A stretch of 64,000 bases of DNA from Streptomyces rubrogriseus (GTDB lineage: Bacteria > Actinomycetota > Actinomycetes > Streptomycetales > Streptomycetaceae), in the NCBI RefSeq assembly GCF_027947575.1, contig NZ_CP116256.1, positions 1,178,001-1,242,000 of the forward strand, read 5' to 3'. Positions within the stretch are counted from its first letter, which is position 1. Each line of letters begins with the position of its first letter. Both the position numbers and the translations under genes were made by a program. This document shows positions 40,393 through 52,381 of the stretch, in pieces. The notes below the pieces were generated by a model. That model had not been told where the DNA came from. It made no database searches and saw nothing but the letters and a program-made list of their open reading frames with translations.

Positions 40393-40648
40393 GGGGCGAG
40401 CTGGTCACGGCAGCACCGTAGCTCCGCGCGGCGGGGGAGCGGTGCCCTGGGGCTGGGCCGTCCCTCGGCCGTGCGAGGGTGTCCGAGGCCGATCGACGGC
40501 GACCGGCAGTGGCAGGCGAGGGTCCGGCGGCATTCAGGAAAGGCCAGGTCAGAGGCCCCGCTCGGAACGCGTTTCCGCGCAGGGGTGGCGGTGCGGCAAG
40601 ATGGGGTGTATCTGCCCACTGCCTGATCAAGCTGCCGGACGGTTTCTC
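40393..40648. other. Intergenic leader of ettA
   Basis: 256 bp between the HAD remnant and the ettA start. No protein-like frame or strong hairpin is seen. It should hold the ettA promoter, but no -10/-35 pair is convincing. Confidence 0.4.
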
Positions 40649-42313
<1,665 letters not shown>

Positions 42314-42315
42314 TC

Positions 42316-42726
42316 TTGCGGCACATCTACCGCTGCCCACTGCGCTGGGCGGACATGGACGCGTACGGCCACGTCAACAACGTGGTCTTCCTCCGCTACC
42401 TGGAGGAGGCCCGTATCGACTTCCTGTTCCGCCCGGAGAAGGACTTCAAGCAGGGGTCCGTGGTGGCACGCCATGAGATCGACTACAAGCGGCAGCTCGT
42501 CCACCGGCACCACCCGGTCGACATCGAGCTGTGGGTGACGGAGATCAGGGCGGCTTCGTTCACTCTCACCTACGAGGTCAAGGACGGGGACGTGGTCTAC
42601 GTCCGCGCCTCCACCGTGATCGTGCCGTTCGACTTCGAGGCTCAGCGGCCCCGGCGGCTCACCGCCGAGGAGCGGGAGTTCCTCGAGGAGTACACGGACG
42701 CCAAGGAGGAGGCCGTCGCCGCATGA
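42316..42726 (+). CDS. Acyl-CoA thioesterase (4-hydroxybenzoyl-CoA thioesterase/YbgC type)
   Basis: 136 aa from TTG 42316, just after ettA. Single hotdog domain with the signature RWADMDAYGHVNNVVFLRYL, where Asp and His-Val-Asn-Asn form the catalytic loop, and KQGSVVARHEIDYKRQLVH. Related proteins hydrolyse short or medium acyl-CoAs as a tetramer. Close coupling to ettA and the next gene (ATGA overlap at 42723) marks a three-gene operon conserved in actinobacteria. Confidence 0.85.
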   Translation: MRHIYRCPLRWADMDAYGHVNNVVFLRYLEEARIDFLFRPEKDFKQGSVVARHEIDYKRQLVHRHHPVDIELWVTEIRAASFTLTYEVKDGDVVYVRASTVIVPFDFEAQRPRRLTAEEREFLEEYTDAKEEAVAA

Positions 42727-43442
42727 CGGTGCTCCACCTCGCCGACGAGGGGGAGGCCGCGGACCTCGCGGCCTTCCTCTCCCGGCTGCTCCACTACGAC
42801 CGTTCGGCCGCGGTACGCCTCCAGGCGGCCGGCACGGCCCTCGCCGTCTTCGGCCGGCCGCCCTCCTTCGAGGTGCTGGCGGTGCGCGCGGTACGGCTGG
42901 CCAAGCCGTACGAGAACGGGCTCGACGACACGCTCGACGTGACCGTCTCCGCCGGTGAACTGCTCGAGTCCGTGGACGAACGGGCGGCCACCTCCGGCGT
43001 GCCGGGCGCGGTGACCGGGCCGCCCTGGGCCGGGGTGCTGCCCCCGCGCGGGGGCTGGCGGACCGAGGCGGGGCTGCCCGGCCCGGACGCCCTGCGCGCG
43101 CTGGTCGCCGCCGCGGTGGCGGAGTTCCGTACGCGCATGGAGGAGCTGGCCCCCGAGAACCGGACGCGGGCCGAGCTGGACCGGGTCGGGCGGGAGATCT
43201 GGTCCCGGACCGTCGGGGAGACCGGGCTGCCGGTGCGGGCCGTGCATGCGGCCCAGTCGCTCGGGTTCCTGCGGACCCGCGGAGCGTCCGGCCCCGGTCA
43301 GGGCTCACGCTCCGGCTCCGGATCGGACGAGGACGCGCCCAAGCTGCTGTCCTCCGGCGCGTGGCTCCGGCTGCGTACGCCCTTCGGGTCCGTCGCGCTG
43401 CGGCGGGCGGGGACCGGGGCCCTGGGCATCAGCGTGCGCTGA
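42723..43442 (+). CDS. Conserved hypothetical protein of the ettA operon
   Basis: 239 aa. ATG 42723 overlaps the thioesterase stop. The start LHLADEGEAADLAAFLSRLL and LHYDRSAAVRLQAAGTALAVFG, FGRPPSFEVLAVRAVRLAKP and the late SSGAWLRLRTPFGSVALRR are well formed and soluble. A Ser/Gly-rich loop (GQGSRSGSGSDEDAP) precedes the last strand pair. I know this only as an actinobacterial conserved protein next to ettA; no catalytic motif is apparent. Confidence 0.8.
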   Translation: MTVLHLADEGEAADLAAFLSRLLHYDRSAAVRLQAAGTALAVFGRPPSFEVLAVRAVRLAKPYENGLDDTLDVTVSAGELLESVDERAATSGVPGAVTGPPWAGVLPPRGGWRTEAGLPGPDALRALVAAAVAEFRTRMEELAPENRTRAELDRVGREIWSRTVGETGLPVRAVHAAQSLGFLRTRGASGPGQGSRSGSGSDEDAPKLLSSGAWLRLRTPFGSVALRRAGTGALGISVR

Positions 43443-43457
43443 GGCCGTCCGGGCCTC
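43441..43457. terminator. Short hairpin between convergent genes
   Basis: GAGGCC (43441-43446) pairs with GGCCTC (43452-43457), loop GTCCG, overlapping the stop of the hypothetical gene, with 20 bases to the convergent ATPase stop. Confidence 0.4.
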
Positions 43458-43478
43458 CTCCCCCGCCGTCGCGGCCGC

Positions 43479-44438
43479 TCAGTGCTGGGGTTCGCTGTCG
43501 TCCGGGCGTACGGCGATGTGGTCGCTCTCCAGTTCCAGGGCCACGCGGTCGCGCATGCCGAGGGCGGCGGTGTAGTCGGCGGGCAGCTGGAGCCGGCCGG
43601 CGCGGTCGAGCATGGCGTACTCGCGGGCCACCACCGTCTCGTGGCCGGTCTCGGCGTCCACCTCGCTGCGGCGCAGGACCTCCGTGGAGGTGCGGCCGTC
43701 GCGGATGGCGACGGTGCGGCGGACCTCACCGGCCACCGCCTGGTCGTGGGTGACGATGACGACCGTGGTGCCCAGGTGCTCGTTGGCCGTGCGGAACGCG
43801 GCGAAGATCTGTTCCGCGGTGTGGGAGTCCAGCTCGCCCGTCGGCTCGTCCGCCAGCAGGACGGACGGGTTGCCCGCGAGGGCCACGGCGATGGCGACCC
43901 GCTGCTGCTGCCCGCCGGACATCTGCTGCGGGCGCCGGTCGCGGCAGTCCGCGACGCCCATCAGCTCCAGCAGCTCCAGCGCGCGTTCGGCGCGCTCCGC
44001 CCGGCGCCCGCCGGTGCCGGACAGCTGCATGGGCAGGGCCACGTTCTGCGCGGCCGTCAGGTAGGGCATGAGGTTCCGGGACGTCTGCTGCCACACGAAG
44101 CCGACCACCGTACGGCGGTAGGCGAGGCGGTCCTTCGCCGTCATCGCGAGCAGGTCGCGCCCGGCGACCCGGGCCGCCCCGGCGGTGGGCGTGTCCAGAC
44201 CGGCCAGGATGTTCATCAGCGTGGACTTGCCGCTGCCCGAGGCGCCCACCAGGGCCATCAGCTCGCCCTCCCGGACCAGGAGGTCGAGTCCCTGGAGCGC
44301 CTGCACCTCCACCCCGTCCGCGCTGAAGATCCGGACCAGGCGGTCGCAGGTGATCAGGGCGTCGTGCCCGTAGGCGGGCCGGTCCCGGGACGCCGTGGCG
44401 CGGTCGGCCAGCTCCGCGAGGGTGGGGTCGGTCGTCAT
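43479..44438 (-). CDS. MacB/LolD-type ABC transporter ATPase with C-terminal AbrB-like domain
   Basis: 319 aa, ATG preceded by GGAGGAG. Walker A LVGASGSGKSTLMNILAGLD, Q-loop GFVWQQTSRNLMPYLTAAQN, signature MSGGQQQRVAIAVALAGNPS, Walker B VLLADEPTGELDS, switch His VVIVTHDQAVAGEV. Residues ~265-319 (VVAREYAMLDRAGRLQLPAD, then GMRDRVALELESDHIAVRP) look like an AbrB/SpoVT swapped-hairpin fold. The two FtsX-type permeases upstream are the likely partners, transferring no substrate through the membrane but driving an extracytoplasmic step or exporting a lipid or peptide. Confidence 0.88.
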   Translation of the reverse strand: MTTDPTLAELADRATASRDRPAYGHDALITCDRLVRIFSADGVEVQALQGLDLLVREGELMALVGASGSGKSTLMNILAGLDTPTAGAARVAGRDLLAMTAKDRLAYRRTVVGFVWQQTSRNLMPYLTAAQNVALPMQLSGTGGRRAERAERALELLELMGVADCRDRRPQQMSGGQQQRVAIAVALAGNPSVLLADEPTGELDSHTAEQIFAAFRTANEHLGTTVVIVTHDQAVAGEVRRTVAIRDGRTSTEVLRRSEVDAETGHETVVAREYAMLDRAGRLQLPADYTAALGMRDRVALELESDHIAVRPDDSEPQH

Positions 44439-44490
44439 CGGGTCTCCTCCGTGTCCGCGTCCGCGGTCCGCCGTGTCTGCGTCCGCGCCC

Positions 44491-47224
44491 TCACCGCGCG
44501 TCGCCCGCCCTGAGTTCCGCCACCGCTCCGCGCCGGCCCGACCACCACGCCTGGACGGCCGCCACCCCCACCGCCAGGACCAGCACCGCCACCGCCGGGA
44601 CGGCCAGCGACCAGGGGTCGGCGCTCAGCTCCGCGCGCCCCGCCGGGGACGTCGTCGCCGGCACCGCGAGGGTCGTCAGATCGATGCCGGGGGAGAGGAG
44701 GCGCACGGCGGCCCAGCCGGTCAGAATGCCGCCCAGAGCCGCGGGCAGCGCCTGCGGGAGGGACTCCAGGACCAGCAGGCGGCGGCCCTGGGCGCGGGTG
44801 AGGCCCATGGTGCGCAGCCGGGCGAGGAGTGCGGCGCGTTCGGGGGCGGCGCTCGCGAGGGACAGCAGCAGGGCCAGGGTGGCGTAGCCGGCGGCTGCGG
44901 CCACGGCGGCCGTGTAGATGCGCTCCCCGCCGGACTGCAACGGGGAGTCCACGTAGCTGCCGCGCTCCTCGGACCGCAGGTGGACGGTGCCGGCGTCGTC
45001 CGCCGCCCGGTGCACCGCGCCCGCGTCCAGGTCGGCGCCGGTCAGCAGCGCCACGTTCGGCCGGGTGGCCGCGGCCGGCAGTCCGGCCCGGTCCACGACG
45101 AGGAAGTCGTCGCCGTTCACGGCCGGAGTGCGGTCGCGGACCAGCACGATCCGCAGGGTGGCGAGGGCGCCGTCGGCCAGCCGCACCTGGAAGGTGCCGT
45201 CGCCCAGCCGTTCGGCGACCGCGGGGGAGGCCAGCGCCGGCCGGACGGCGTCCTCGGAGCCGCCCTCGGCGCCGTCGGGCCGTCCCAGCTCGCCCGCGGG
45301 GAAGGCGCCGAGGCCCGTCCGTCCGGCCAGCGCCGCGTAGTCGGCCGGGTCCACCGTCGCGAGCGGCAGCGACTGGCGGCCCTCCTGGATCTTGGCCTGG
45401 TAGTCGATGCCGACCTCGGTGACCTGCCGCACCCCGGGCGCCTGCCCGAGACGGCCGGCCAGCCCGGCGGGCAGCGCGGCCTCCGCCTCCACCCGGGCGT
45501 CGGCGCCGACCGAGAGCAGTGCCGCCCGGTCGCGGGCGTCGGTCACGCCGTTGAGGACCGACCCGCCGAACGCCGCCACGGTGAACGCGGTCAGCAGCGC
45601 GAGGAGGGGCAGTACGGCGGAGGCGGAGGTACGGCCCGCCCGGGCCAGCGCGAGCGGCCCGACCGCGCCCCGCAGCCGCCCGGCCGGGCGGGCCAGCCCG
45701 CGCAGCGGCAGCGGGTACAGGCGCACCAGCACCAGCGCGGCGATCACCCCGACCAGGACCGGGGCCACCGCCACCAGGTCACCGGCGCCGTCCGTCGCCC
45801 CGCGCCGGCGCAGCATCTCGACCGCGCCGAGCGCGAGGACCACGACGGTCAGTTCGGCGACGGTACGGCGCCTGGACGCCCGCGCGGACGCCACGTCGCG
45901 CTCGGCCGTCGTGGATCCGTACGGCGTGGTGGGCGGCGGCGGCCCGCAGCGGCAGCGCGAGAGCGGCCACGGCGGTGACCGCGGCGGCGGCCCAGAGCGC
46001 GGGGAGCAGCCGGGCGCCGGGCAGCGCCAGCAGGGCCGCGCCGAACCCGAGGGCACCCGCGGGCACGGCCACGACGGCCGTCTCGGCGAGCAGCCGCCCC
46101 ACCATGCCCCGTACGGAGGCGCCGCGGGCCCGCAGCAGGGCCAGCTCGGCGCGGCGCCGCTCGGCGGCCAGGCCGCCCGCCATCAGCAGGACCACGGCGG
46201 CGACCGTGCCCGCGCCCGACGCGGCGACGACGACCAGCGGGCCGATGTCGCCGCGGAGTTCCTCGTACGCGGTGAAGGCGGTGTCGAGTCCCGTCGTGAC
46301 GTCGGTGAGCGGGTTGATCGTCGCGTGCAGCCGCTCCAGGCCGGGACCGGACTCCAGGGAGGCCACGGCGGAGGCGAGCCCGTCGAGGTGGCGGCTGTGC
46401 AGGGCGTCCGCGGAGGGGGTCAGGTGCCAGTAGCGGACCGTCGAGGTCGCGCCCAGCACCGCGGGCGCCGCCTCGGGGGCGAGCAGCAGACCGCCGACCC
46501 AGTAGGAGGGGTTGGAGGCCCCCATCGGTCCCGGCACGCGCCGCAGGGAAGGGCCGCGCAGCACGGAGTCGACGGACCAGTAGGGGCTGTCGGCGTCCTC
46601 GGGCGTGACGATGCCGGTGACGCGGACGGTGAGGTCCTGGTGGGCCGACACGTGGATGACCGAGCCGACCTCGATGTGCAGCGTGCGGGCCGTCTCCTCG
46701 GTCACCGCGGCCTGCACCTCGGTGGTCTCGATGCTCGTCTCCCCGCCGGGTACCTCGGGCAGCCGGCCGGAGCGCAGCCGGGTGTGGTCGGCGAGGCCGT
46801 GCGGGGCGGCGAGGAGCATCTCCGCGGGGAGGCCGTCGGGCCGGGGCAGCCACTCGTCCGGCGAGGGCAGGGTTTCGGTGGAGCGGACGCCGTAGGAGGA
46901 CCGCTTCCCGTCGATGACGAGCGGCCGTTCGACCGCGTCGAGGGTGGACCTGTACAGCTCGGTGAGGCGTTCGGGCCGGACGCTCTCCTCCGTGTGGGCC
47001 AGCCCGCCGTCGAGGTCCGGACCGGCGGTCACCAGGATGCTGCTCTCGTCGACCGGGGTGCGCTCCACGGCCTGGCGCAGCCCGGCGTCCGTGTACCGGT
47101 CCAGCGCCCGGGGGAACGCGGCGGCCAGGCACGCGGTCAGCGCCACCAGCACCGCCAGCGCGACGGCGGCGCCGGGGGCGGCCCGCAGCCGGGTGCGCAC
47201 CCAGGGGGCGGTCACGGGGTTCAC
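44491..47224 (-). CDS. FtsX/MacB-type ABC permease 1, with apparent frameshift
   Basis: Start GTG 47224 (GGAGG 9 bases upstream). The N-terminal part (PGAAVALAVLVALTACLAAA, periplasmic domain with QTAVRVT-like strands, LAAERRRAELALLRARGASV) and the C-terminal part (RRRTVAELTVVVLALGAVEM, AALVLVRLYPLPLRGLARPA, SAAPERAALLARLRTMGLTR) are in different frames. They join near 45931-45945, a GGG(CGG)n stretch, if one C is added on the coding strand. The restored protein is ~910 aa with two FtsX domains of four spans, the large double-FtsX form common in Streptomyces. It pairs with the ATPase 53 bp downstream. Confidence 0.8.
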
Positions 47225-47390
47225 CGTCCGGTACCTCCGTGTCCTTCGGGGGCCGCCGTCGGGCGGGTGCGGCGCGGTGCCCGTGCGGCGGCGGTCACCG
47301 GCACGGTGCCGGTCACCGGCACGGTGGCGGCCTCACCGGCCGGTGGCGGGGCGGTCACCGGGTTCACCGTCCGGTACCTCCGTGGTCCTT
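47208..47390. repeat. Direct repeat at the junction of the two permease genes
   Basis: A 39-bp block at 47208-47246 recurs at 47351-47390 with one substitution and one G indel. One copy covers the start of permease 1, the other the stop of permease 2. Between them an 18-bp unit GGTCACCGGCACGGTGSC is present twice in tandem (47293-47310, 47311-47328). Confidence 0.85.
47221..47367 (-). CDS. Possible 48-codon frame created by the permease-junction duplication
   Basis: GTG 47367 overlaps the stop of permease 2 as GTGA, and the frame runs to a TGA that overlaps the start of permease 1. It reads MNPVTAPPPAGEAATVPV, then VPVTAAARAPRRTRPTAAP and ends GHGGTGR, copying the start of permease 1 (MNPVTAPW) and the end of permease 2 (DHGGTGR). 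It may let ribosomes pass between the two genes but is more likely a by-product of duplication than a gene with a product of its own. Confidence 0.25.
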   Translation of the reverse strand: MNPVTAPPPAGEAATVPVTGTVPVTAAARAPRRTRPTAAPEGHGGTGR

Positions 47391-50300
47391 GAGGGTCACC
47401 GTCGTGTCGGTGCGGCGCAGGGCCAGTGCCGCGGTGACCAGGAGCGGGACGACGGCCATGCCGGCCAGCAGCAGGGCGACGCGGTCACCCGGCAGGGCCA
47501 CGTGCACGTCCGGCACGGGCCGGGTGGCCTGCGGGGTCAGTACGGTCAGCGGGATCACCGCCCGGGTCAGGACCGCGCCCAGGGCGGCGCCGGTCAGCAG
47601 CGCCAGGCCGGTCAGCACGCCCTGCTCGGCGGCGACCGTGCGGGCCAGCCGGCGGCGCGAGGCGCCCAGGGCACGCAGTACGGAGAACTCGGTGCCCCGC
47701 TCGCGCAGCGACCCGGCCGCGCTCACCGCGAAGCCGACCGCCGCGAGCGCCGCCGCCACCAGGGTCGCCGCGGCGAACGCGGCTCCGGGACCGGCGCCGA
47801 ACGGGTCGTCCCGCAGCCGCTCGGCGACCTCGTCGCGCACCAGTACCTGGGCCGGTGCGGTGTCCGGGAAGGCCCGCAGGCCCGCCGCCGCCTCGTCGGT
47901 CCTGCCCGGCCCGGCCCGCAGCCACCACTCGGTGGGCGCGACGGAGGCGCCGTACTTGCCCTGCAGATGCCGGTTGACCGCGGGCAGGTCGACCAGCAGG
48001 GCACCGCCGAACTGCGCCGAGGGGGTCTCGGGCCCGGTGCCCGGCAGCTCGCGCACGGAGCGCACGATCCGCACCGGCACGTCGTGGCCGCCGATCAGCA
48101 CCGTGACCCGCTGTCCGGTGCTCGCGCCCGAGGAGTCGAGGAACCGGTCGGTGGCCACGGCGGTCACCTCGGCCGGTTTCGGCTGCGCGACCCGCAGCCG
48201 CACGGTCAGCGTGGTGATCTTCCAGCCGCCGGCCTCCGAGTAGCCCGTGGAGTACTCGACGGCGAGCGGACCCGGCTTCAGCAGGCGCGGAGTGGACGGA
48301 GCGCCCGGCGCGTCCGGCGCGGCCGACGGCGGCGCCAGCTCCGACCCGGCCGTCCAGGCGTCCGGCAGCGGCACCGGCCGGGCGGTTCCGTCGGCGGCCG
48401 TGGCCGTCACCCGCCGTACCGTCAGGCGGTGTTCCTCGCTCTCGCCGCCGGGCTGGACCACCGTGAACTCGATGCCGGTCAGGGTGAGCGGTCCCGCGGC
48501 GACGTCCATGCCGAGGGTGTGCTCCCGGCCGTCGGCGGTCAGGGAACCGGCCGCCAGCCGGTACGGGCTGCCCCAGCGGTCCTCGACGGTGACCGTCACG
48601 TCCGCCGACCGGGAGCCGACGTGGGCCGGGTCGAGGCCCGGGACGGCCAGGGTCGCCGCCAGCGTGAGCCGGGCCGTGCCCGCCGGGATCGTCGCGCCCT
48701 TCGACGGCTGTTGCGGCGCCATGCCGGACAGCAGCCCGCGCGGCGACTCGTCGGCCAGGTCGGGGCGCATCAGCAGCAGGCCCGCCGCGCGCGAGGTGTC
48801 CAGCGCGAGCACCGTCGCCGTCCGGTCGCCGGACAGGGAGACCTCGGACCGGGCCGCGGGGGCGACCTCCGCCACCCCCGGGACGCCCGCGACCAGGTCG
48901 GTGCGGCCCTGGCCCGGCGTGCCCGAGGCCTGCACCCGGATCGGCGCCCCCGTGCGGAAGTCGGCCTGGTCGTCCTGCGACCGGGACCACGAGGCGCCCT
49001 GCCCGATCGCCACCGTGCCGAGCGCCACGGCGAGCACCAGCAGCAGTACCGGCCCCGCCCCGCGCATCGGACGGCGGCTCAGCTGCCAGCCCGCCAGCGC
49101 CGCCGCGAGGCCGCGCCCGCTCGCCGCCCGGCGCTCCGCGAGCCGCGCCACCAGCGGCAGCAGCCGCAGCGCCAGCACCGTCCCGGCCAGCAGCGCCAGC
49201 GTCGGCGTCGCCACGAACAACGGATCGATCCCCAGGGTGCCCGAGGCGTCGGTGTCGCCCGTCCCGGCGGCCGAGGTCTGCTGGTCCAGCTGCCAGTAGG
49301 CGATACCGGCGATCACCAGCAGACCCACGTCCGCGCCAGCCCGCAGCCAGCCCGGCAGCGCCCGGGGCCGTCCGCCGCCAGCCTCCGGCGCGAGGGTCAG
49401 CGCGGGCAGCGTCACGGCCAGCGTGCACCCGAGCGCCGCGACCGCCGCCACCAGCCACACGGTGCCGCTGCCGCCGCCCGTCGGTTCCCAGCCGAGCCCG
49501 ATCCGGGCTGGCGCCCCCTGCCCGACCAGCAGCCGGACCAGCGGTCCCGCCAGCAGCGGCGCGCAGACCAGCGCGGGCACGGCCAGCATCAGCGCCTCCA
49601 GCGCCGATCCGGCCGCCAGCCGACCCGGGAGGCGCCGCGCGCCCGCAGCAGCCGCAGCTCGCCCGCCCGCTCGACGCTCAGCAGCCGCGCCACCAGCAGC
49701 AGCGCGCCGCCCGCGAGCAGCACCAGCTGCGAGGCGATGACCAGAAGGGTGGAACGGGACACCTCCAGCGAACGGTCCAGACGCTCCAGGATCGCGGGCA
49801 GTTCGGTGGTCGCCGCGGTGGTGCCGCTGAGCACCTGCTGCTCGCGCAGCCACGCCAGGCCGCCCCGGGCCGCGTCCCCGAGGGCCGGGGTCCGCCCGGT
49901 CGTCAGCGACGAGTAGTCCGCCGTCACCAGCCATCCGGACGCCCCCGCGCTGACCCGGCCGCCGCTCAGCGCACCGGGCGGGGCGAGCAGCGGCCCGTAC
50001 GTCGTGAAACCGCCCTGCTGGAGGCCGCGTCCGGCCAGGTCGTCGAGGCGCCAGTACGGTGACCCGGCGTCGGCCGGCCGGTACAGGCCGCTCACCACGA
50101 TGTCGACGGCCGGGCCGTCGAGCCGGTCGGTGAGGGTGAGCCGGTCGCCGGTACGGACGCCGATGCGCTCGGCGGCGGCCACCGGCACCGCCACCTCGAC
50201 CGCGCCCTCGGAGTCCCCGCCGCCCTTGCCCCCGTCCCCGTCCTCGGGCAGCCGTCCCTCGTCGACGCGGACCTGCGTCGGGTCGAGCGCCGCGAAGAAG

Positions 50301-50680
50301 GTCAGGTCGGGCTCGCCGGACCGCTCGGTCGGGGGCCGCAGGGAGCCGGGCAGCGCGTACGGGCCCGAGCGCACCAGGGTCCTTACCGTCCGCGGCAGTC
50401 CGTCGAAGGTCCTCGCGGCGCCCTCGCGCACGGTGGCGTCGGCCGCCGACCGCTGGGCCGCCGGTACGTCCGCCTTCACGATCAGCGCGGCGTCGGCCCC
50501 GGTGCGCGGGTCCGCGAGGGAGTGCCGCAGGGCCGCGTCGCCGATGGCGCCCGAGTAGGCGGTCAGGGTGGCCAGCACCGTGGTGGTCAGCAGGACGGTG
50601 AGCAGGGCCGCGGCCAGCAGCAGGCGGTGCGCACGTGCCCGCAGCAGCACGAACCCGATGAGCCCCCCGTACCCCGCCAC
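47364..50680 (-). CDS. FtsX/MacB-type ABC permease 2, with apparent frameshift
   Basis: Start GTG 50680. The N-terminal ~360 residues (GGLIGFVLLRARAHRLLLAA, LLTTTVLATLTAYSGAIGDA, STLLVIASQLVLLAGGALLL, ERAGELRLLRARGASR) break at plus-strand CCC 49624-49626. One added G on the coding strand continues as GRLAAGSALEALMLAVPALV and a second FtsX half that ends at 47364 (GTEFSVLRALGASRRRLART near the end). The restored protein is ~1105 aa. It is the other large permease for the ATPase at 43479. Large periplasmic loops hint at substrate capture or enzyme regulation outside the membrane. Confidence 0.8.
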
Positions 50681-50867
50681 CCGGCCCCCCGCCGCTGTTG
50701 TCCAGACCTCTCCGGGATGTTGTCAGAGGAGGAGGTACGGAAGTAACCGCTTGGGACTTGGACTTGACCGGATTGTGACCGGAATCCGGTGCCGGCTGAC
50801 CGGAATGCGCCCGTCAATCAGGGATTCGACGACGGAAACGGACGAGGGAATCGGACGACGGGACCGG
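50681..50867. other. Intergenic region between globin and permease 2
   Basis: 187 bp. It contains the upstream region of permease 2 on the minus strand. No strong hairpin, repeat or promoter pair is evident. Confidence 0.4.
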
Positions 50868-51281
50868 TCAGCCCGGGGTGTTGATCATCGAGGCCGCCGC
50901 GTACGTCAGGTACTTCCACAGCGTCTGCTCGTGCTCCTCGGACAGGCCCAGCTCGTCGAGCGCGACCCGCATGTGCTTCAGCCAGGCGTCGTGCGCGGCC
51001 CGGTCGACGACGAAGGGGGCGTGCCGCATCCGCAGCCGCGGGTGGCCGCGGTTGTCGCTGTACGTCGTGGGACCGCCCCAGTACTGCATGAGGAACAGCG
51101 CGAAGCGGTCCTCGGCCGGACCCAGGTCCTCCTCGGGGTACATCGGCCGCAGGATCGGGTCCTCGGCGACCCCCTCGTAGAAGCGGTGGACGAGTCGGCG
51201 GAAGGTCTCCTCCCCACCGACCTGCTCGTAGAAGGTCTGCTCCTGAAGCGTGCCGCGCCGAATCTCATTCACGCCGTCCAT
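50868..51281 (-). CDS. glbO: Group II truncated haemoglobin (GlbO/TrHbO type)
   Basis: 137 aa from ATG 51281. The 2-on-2 globin fold is seen in FYEQVGGEETFRRLVHRFYE, EDPILRPMYPEEDLGPAEDR, FLMQYWGGPTTYSDNRGHPR and LRMRHAPFVVDRAAHDAWLK, where His in RHAPF is the proximal F8 ligand. Tyr in TYSD and Trp in HDAWL fit the group II distal residues (CD1 Tyr, G8 Trp). Such haemoglobins bind oxygen tightly and are linked to redox and NO/peroxide protection. It is divergent from the methyltransferase gene, 85 bp apart. Confidence 0.93.
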   Translation of the reverse strand: MDGVNEIRRGTLQEQTFYEQVGGEETFRRLVHRFYEGVAEDPILRPMYPEEDLGPAEDRFALFLMQYWGGPTTYSDNRGHPRLRMRHAPFVVDRAAHDAWLKHMRVALDELGLSEEHEQTLWKYLTYAAASMINTPG

Positions 51282-51366
51282 GGTCTCAGACCCGGGGGCA
51301 TAGGACTCAAGACCTAGGACCCGTCAGGGCCCTGCCCGCGGCCCGCCCGGCCCGTACTGTGGAGGC

Positions 51367-52341
51367 ATGGGCGGGTACGAGGACCTGGACAGCCTCGCCG
51401 CCTCCGCGCGGGCGGAGCTGGTGCGGGAGATCGAGCTGAGCGGCGCCTGGACGGCCGACCCGGTGTGGCGGGAGGCGTTCCGGGAGGTCCCGCGCCACCT
51501 CTTCGTGCCGTACTACTACGTCGGCGTCCGGGGCGGCTACGAACGCCGGTGGGGCGAGGACCCCGACCCGGGCGCTCGCGAGCGCTGGGTGCGCGGCGCG
51601 TACGCCGACGCCCCGCTGGCGACGCGGATGCGCGACGGCGAGCTGCTCTCCTCCAGCAGCCAGCCCTCGCTGATGGCGATGATGCTGGTCGAGCTGGACG
51701 TGCGGGACGGCGACCGGGTCCTGGAGATCGGCGCCGGGACCGGCTACAACGCGGCCCTGCTCGCCCACCGGCTCGGCGCGGACGACCTGGTCACCACCGT
51801 CGACCTGGACCCCGAGATCACCGAGTCGGCCCGCCGGCACCTGGCCGCCGCCGGGTACCACCCGGCCGTCGTGACGGGCGACGGCGCCCGCGGCGTTCCG
51901 GAGCGTGCCCCCTACGACCGGATCCTCGCCACCTGCGCGCTGCCCTCGGTGCCGCGCGCCTGGCCGGCCCAGTGCCGTCCCGGCGGCCGGATCCTGACCC
52001 CGCTGGCCACCGGCCTCGTCGTCCTCACCGTCCGCGACGCCGAGCACGCCGAGGGGCGCTTCCTGCACACGCCCGCGTACTTCGTACCGTTGCGCGGCGC
52101 GGACCGCGCCGCGCCCGAGACACCGAGCCTGGGCGGCGTACCGCGCCGGGCCCGGGAGGACGACCTGTTCCGCTTCCTGCTGTCGCTGAGCCGGGGCGGG
52201 CTCGATCCGCAGGAGGCGTACGCGCTGTGGGACCGCGAGGACGCCCCGCGCCGCGAGCGCTACGGCATCACCGTCAGCGGCGAACGGGCCTGGGCGTGGC
52301 TGGACGACCCCGAGGGGCCGTACGCCTGGCCGTTCGCCTGA
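51367..52341 (+). CDS. PCMT-like SAM-dependent methyltransferase
   Basis: 324 aa, ATG with GGAGG very close upstream. The methyltransferase core resembles protein-L-isoaspartate O-methyltransferase: PRHLFVPYYYVGV, SSSSQPSLMAMMLVELDV, motif I RVLEIGAGTGYNAALLAHRL, motif II YDRILATCALPSVPRAWPAQ and RPGGRILTPLATGLVVLTV. The C-terminal ~100 residues are an extension (DLFRFLLSLSRGGLDPQEAY, WLDDPEGPYAWPF). In Streptomyces related proteins can instead install lanthipeptide isoaspartate, but no RiPP genes are near. Repair of damaged protein or methylation of an unknown carboxyl group fits. Confidence 0.82.
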   Translation: MGGYEDLDSLAASARAELVREIELSGAWTADPVWREAFREVPRHLFVPYYYVGVRGGYERRWGEDPDPGARERWVRGAYADAPLATRMRDGELLSSSSQPSLMAMMLVELDVRDGDRVLEIGAGTGYNAALLAHRLGADDLVTTVDLDPEITESARRHLAAAGYHPAVVTGDGARGVPERAPYDRILATCALPSVPRAWPAQCRPGGRILTPLATGLVVLTVRDAEHAEGRFLHTPAYFVPLRGADRAAPETPSLGGVPRRAREDDLFRFLLSLSRGGLDPQEAYALWDREDAPRRERYGITVSGERAWAWLDDPEGPYAWPFA

Positions 52342-52381
52342 CGCGGGCCCCTCTCGGGCGCATCGCCGTGCCTGTCCCCGC

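Noticed and set aside
51367..52341. RiPP-associated isoaspartate methyltransferase of a lanthipeptide or graspetide cluster
   Set aside because: No lanthionine synthetase, ATP-grasp ligase or precursor gene lies nearby; neighbours are a globin and signalling genes.
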